From the NCBI RefSeq assembly GCF_900021175.1, contig NZ_FCOP01000010.1, forward strand, positions 792,342 to 856,341: DNA of 64,000 bases. The letters run 5' to 3'. The notes under the pieces were generated by a model, which worked only from the letters and a program-made list of their open reading frames with translations, did not search any database and was not told the origin of the DNA. Source of the DNA: Pseudenterobacter timonensis. GTDB lineage: Bacteria; Pseudomonadota; Gammaproteobacteria; Enterobacterales; Enterobacteriaceae. How positions within the stretch are numbered: the first letter of the stretch is position 1; each line of letters opens with the position of its first letter. A program made the translations under genes and the position numbers. Shown piece by piece: positions 60,982 through 64,000 of this stretch.

Positions 60982-63555
60982 ATGCGTCTGGATCGTCTTA
61001 CTAACAAGTTCCAGCTTGCTCTTGCCGATGCCCAGTCACTCGCACTCGGGCACGACAACCAATTCATCGAACCACTTCATTTAATGAGCGCTCTGCTGAA
61101 TCAGGAGGGGGGCTCGGTACGTCCTTTGTTAACCTCTGCTGGCATTAATGCCGGACAGCTGCGTACGGCCATCGATCAGGCTCTGAGCCGTTTACCGCAG
61201 GTAGAGGGAACCGGCGGCGACGTGCAGCCTTCTCAGGATCTGGTGCGTGTATTAAATCTTTGCGACAAACTGGCGCAAAAACGTGGAGATAACTTTATCT
61301 CGTCAGAGCTGTTTGTTCTGGCGGCGCTTGAGTCTCGCGGTACCCTGACCGACCTGCTGAAATCGGCGGGCGCCACGACCGCTAACGTGACTCAGGCGAT
61401 TGAACAGATGCGCGGAGGGGAGAGTGTGAACGATCAGGGAGCAGAAGATCAGCGTCAGGCATTAAAGAAATTCACCGTCGATCTGACCGAGCGAGCGGAG
61501 CAGGGCAAGCTCGATCCGGTGATTGGCCGTGATGAAGAGATTCGCCGCACGATTCAGGTGCTTCAGCGCCGTACCAAAAACAACCCGGTATTAATCGGGG
61601 AGCCCGGCGTGGGTAAAACCGCCATCGTTGAAGGGCTGGCCCAGCGTATCGTCAATGGCGAGGTTCCGGAAGGGCTAAAAGGCCGCCGCGTGCTGGCGCT
61701 CGATATGGGGGCGCTGGTGGCCGGGGCGAAATATCGTGGCGAATTTGAAGAGCGCCTGAAAGGGGTGCTTAACGACCTGGCGAAACAGGAAGGCAACGTC
61801 ATTCTCTTTATTGACGAGCTGCATACGATGGTCGGCGCCGGTAAAGCCGATGGCGCGATGGATGCCGGCAATATGCTTAAACCCGCGCTGGCTCGCGGTG
61901 AACTGCATTGCGTGGGCGCCACGACGCTTGACGAATATCGACAATATATTGAAAAAGATGCGGCGCTGGAACGTCGTTTCCAGAAGGTCTTCGTGGCTGA
62001 GCCTTCGGTGGAAGATACCATCGCCATTCTGCGCGGACTGAAAGAGCGTTATGAGCTGCACCACCATGTGCAGATCACTGACCCGGCGATTGTCGCGGCG
62101 GCCACGCTGTCGCACCGCTATATTTCTGACCGCCAGCTGCCGGATAAGGCCATCGACCTGATTGATGAAGCGGCTTCCAGTATTCGTATGCAGATCGACT
62201 CGAAGCCGGAAGAGCTCGACCGCCTCGATCGCCGCATCATCCAGCTCAAGCTGGAGCAGCAAGCGCTGAAGAAAGAATCTGATGAGGCGAGCATGAAACG
62301 GCTCGACATGCTCAACGAAGAACTGAGCGATAAAGAACGTCAGTATTCTGAGTTAGAGGAAGAGTGGAAGGCGGAGAAAGCGTCGCTTTCGGGTACGCAA
62401 ACCATCAAAGCTGAGCTGGAGCAGGCGAAAATAGCCATTGAGCAGGCGCGTCGCGTGGGCGACCTGGCGCGTATGTCAGAACTGCAATACGGTAAAATTC
62501 CTGAGCTGGAGAAACAGCTGGCGGCGGCTACCCAGTCGGAAGGTAAAACCATGCGCCTGCTGCGCAATAAGGTTACCGACGCTGAGATTGCTGAGGTGCT
62601 GGCCCGCTGGACCGGTATTCCGGTCTCCCGGATGATGGAGAGCGAGCGCGACAAGCTGCTGCGTATGGAGCAAGAGCTGCATCATCGCGTGATTGGCCAG
62701 GATGAGGCGGTAGAGGCGGTGTCGAATGCAATTCGTCGTAGCCGTGCCGGGCTCTCCGATCCAAACCGTCCGATTGGCTCGTTCCTCTTCCTTGGCCCGA
62801 CCGGGGTGGGTAAAACCGAGCTTTGCAAAGCGCTGGCGAACTTTATGTTCGATAGTGACGACGCGATGGTGCGTATCGACATGTCCGAGTTTATGGAGAA
62901 ACACTCCGTTTCGCGTCTGGTCGGCGCGCCTCCGGGATATGTCGGTTATGAAGAGGGCGGCTATTTAACGGAAGCGGTTCGCCGCCGTCCTTATTCCGTC
63001 ATCCTGCTGGATGAAGTAGAGAAGGCGCACCCTGATGTCTTTAACATTCTGCTGCAGGTGCTGGATGACGGTCGCCTGACGGATGGACAGGGCAGAACGG
63101 TCGATTTCCGTAATACGGTGGTCATTATGACCTCCAACCTGGGTTCCGATTTGATTCAGGAACGTTTCGGTGAGCTGGACTACAGCCATATGAAGGATCT
63201 GGTGCTGGGTGTGGTAAGCCAAAACTTCCGCCCGGAATTTATCAACCGTATTGATGAAGTGGTGGTCTTCCATCCGCTGGGTGAAAAACATATCGCCTCG
63301 ATTGCGCAGATCCAGCTGCAGCGTCTTTATAAACGTCTGGAAGAGCGTGGGTACGAAATCCACATCTCTGACGATGCGCTGAAGCTGCTTAGCGAAAATG
63401 GTTACGATCCTGTTTATGGGGCTCGTCCATTAAAACGCGCGATTCAGCAGCAAATCGAAAACCCGCTGGCTCAACAGATCCTCTCTGGTGAGCTGATTCC
63501 GGGAAAAACGATACGGCTGGAGGCCAACGAAGATAAAATCGTGGCTGTGCAGTAA
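60982..63555 (+). CDS. clpB: ClpB, AAA+ protein disaggregase
   Basis: The protein has 857 residues, E. coli length. It has the N domain (1-145), AAA1 (GEPGVGKTA), the long coiled-coil M domain (about 400-530) that contacts DnaK, and AAA2 (GPTGVGKTE). Start ATG 60982 has GGAGG upstream. Codon 149 (GTG at 61426-61428) is preceded by GGAGGGG, the known internal start that gives the shorter ClpB lacking the N domain. It works with DnaK and GrpE (grpE also in this window). Confidence 0.98.
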   Translation: MRLDRLTNKFQLALADAQSLALGHDNQFIEPLHLMSALLNQEGGSVRPLLTSAGINAGQLRTAIDQALSRLPQVEGTGGDVQPSQDLVRVLNLCDKLAQKRGDNFISSELFVLAALESRGTLTDLLKSAGATTANVTQAIEQMRGGESVNDQGAEDQRQALKKFTVDLTERAEQGKLDPVIGRDEEIRRTIQVLQRRTKNNPVLIGEPGVGKTAIVEGLAQRIVNGEVPEGLKGRRVLALDMGALVAGAKYRGEFEERLKGVLNDLAKQEGNVILFIDELHTMVGAGKADGAMDAGNMLKPALARGELHCVGATTLDEYRQYIEKDAALERRFQKVFVAEPSVEDTIAILRGLKERYELHHHVQITDPAIVAAATLSHRYISDRQLPDKAIDLIDEAASSIRMQIDSKPEELDRLDRRIIQLKLEQQALKKESDEASMKRLDMLNEELSDKERQYSELEEEWKAEKASLSGTQTIKAELEQAKIAIEQARRVGDLARMSELQYGKIPELEKQLAAATQSEGKTMRLLRNKVTDAEIAEVLARWTGIPVSRMMESERDKLLRMEQELHHRVIGQDEAVEAVSNAIRRSRAGLSDPNRPIGSFLFLGPTGVGKTELCKALANFMFDSDDAMVRIDMSEFMEKHSVSRLVGAPPGYVGYEEGGYLTEAVRRRPYSVILLDEVEKAHPDVFNILLQVLDDGRLTDGQGRTVDFRNTVVIMTSNLGSDLIQERFGELDYSHMKDLVLGVVSQNFRPEFINRIDEVVVFHPLGEKHIASIAQIQLQRLYKRLEERGYEIHISDDALKLLSENGYDPVYGARPLKRAIQQQIENPLAQQILSGELIPGKTIRLEANEDKIVAVQ

Positions 63556-63570
63556 GTCAAAAAAAAGTGA

Positions 63571-63597
63571 AAACGAGCCCTGCGGGGCTCGTTTTTG
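63571..63597 (+). terminator. clpB terminator
   Basis: AACGAGCCC-TGC-GGGGCTCGTT followed by TTT, 16 nt after the clpB stop. Confidence 0.92.
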
Positions 63598-63679
63598 TTT
63601 AAAAACCAGGCGAATATGGGCGGGTTTAACTCTTTTTGCCTGGAAATTGAGCGGTTGAAGAATAATTTTCACTTTATGC

Positions 63680-63707
63680 TTGCAGCTTCAGGATTACTCC
63701 CTATAAT
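63680..63707 (+). promoter_or_regulatory. rRNA operon promoter P1
   Basis: TTGCAG (63680-63685), 16-bp spacer and TATAAT (63702-63707), then GCGCCACCACTG as at enteric rrn P1. Upstream AT-rich sequence is suitable as UP element. The -35 differs slightly from the E. coli TTGTCA. Confidence 0.92.
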
Positions 63708-63810
63708 GCGCCACCACTGACACGGAACAACGGCAAGCAAGCCGCCGGGTCAGCAGGGTTCTCCCGGCGAAAGCCGCTGAAGGATCCCGGAGAAAAGCGA
63801 AAATAAAAGC

Positions 63811-63838
63811 TTGACTCTGAAGCGGGAAAGCGTAATAT
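63811..63838 (+). promoter_or_regulatory. rRNA operon promoter P2
   Basis: TTGACT (63811-63816), 16-bp spacer and TAATAT (63833-63838), then GCACACCCC, the usual rrn P2. The P1-P2 distance is also as in E. coli. Confidence 0.92.
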
Positions 63839-63874
63839 GCACACCCCGCGCCGCAGCGAAAAACGAAGCGGCAC

Positions 63875-64000
63875 TGCTCTTTAACAATTTATCAGACAAT
63901 CTGTGTGGGCACTCAGGTGACATGGATTCTTAATGTCTTAGGACAATAAATGAATACCAAGTCTCATTGAGTGAACACGTAATTCATTACGAAGTTTAAT
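63875..64000 (+). other. rrn leader with boxA; 16S rRNA begins just beyond the window
   Basis: TGCTCTTTAACA at 63875-63886 is the boxA antitermination element (NusB/S10 binding). The following leader, ending CATTACGAAGTTTAAT, is the conserved sequence shortly before the mature 16S 5' end, which I estimate lies about 25-30 nt beyond base 64000. In E. coli the operon after clpB is rrnG. Confidence 0.9.

Overview
The window is chromosomal DNA from an Enterobacteriaceae member of the Klebsiella/Enterobacter/Kosakonia kind. The right half is the conserved enteric backbone ssrA-smpB-ratAB-bamE-recN-nadK-grpE-yfjD-ypjD-ffh-rpsP-rimM-trmD-rplS ... yfiBNR-yfiL-aroF-tyrA-pheA-raiA-bamD-rluD-pgeF-clpB, ending in the promoter and leader of an rRNA operon about 25-30 nt short of the 16S 5' end. 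Protein sequences are nearly collinear with E. coli, but the left half carries a full set of Klebsiella-type hpx purine-catabolism genes that E. coli K-12 lacks. Genus is inference.

1-3010: the N-terminal end of a probable PQQ-dependent dehydrogenase with a small membrane partner, an alpha/beta hydrolase, and a divergent TetR/HPP-family pair with two matching palindromic operators between them.

3012-25387: an uninterrupted purine-to-oxalate pathway. hpxDE (hypoxanthine oxygenase), hpxR (LysR), hpxO (urate hydroxylase), hpxPQT (permease, OHCU decarboxylase, HIU hydrolase), guaD, hpxC (allantoin permease), hpxSAB (GntR regulator, racemase, allantoinase), hpxWXYZ (oxamate/oxalurate end of the route), hpxU (RpiR regulator) and hpxFGHIJK (ABC importer, aminotransferase, allantoate amidohydrolase). 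Sequences matching sigma-54 -24/-12 promoters precede hpxO, guaD, hpxW and hpxF, which points to nitrogen control of the whole block.

25388-36464: a variable region. It contains a strongly strand-asymmetric G-rich stretch, a DUF1272 protein, an envelope-type cluster (DUF6130 protein, exported Asp-nucleophile hydrolase, response regulator, sensor kinase, exported Ser hydrolase, DipZ-like thiol-redox protein), an Rrf2 regulator/methyltransferase pair, a decayed IS3-family element inserted in a remnant of a DUF4236 gene, a 46-nt 3' fragment of tRNA-Pro(GGG), and a complete DUF4236 gene beside ssrA.

36465-64000: backbone. Recognisable control sites are the LexA box of recN, sigma-32 promoters of grpE and clpB, TyrR boxes of aroF, the pheL attenuator of pheA, and rrn P1/P2/boxA. 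Non-E. coli additions here are a DUF2946/PepSY pair after rplS and an SMP-30 family gene lodged between tyrA and pheA.
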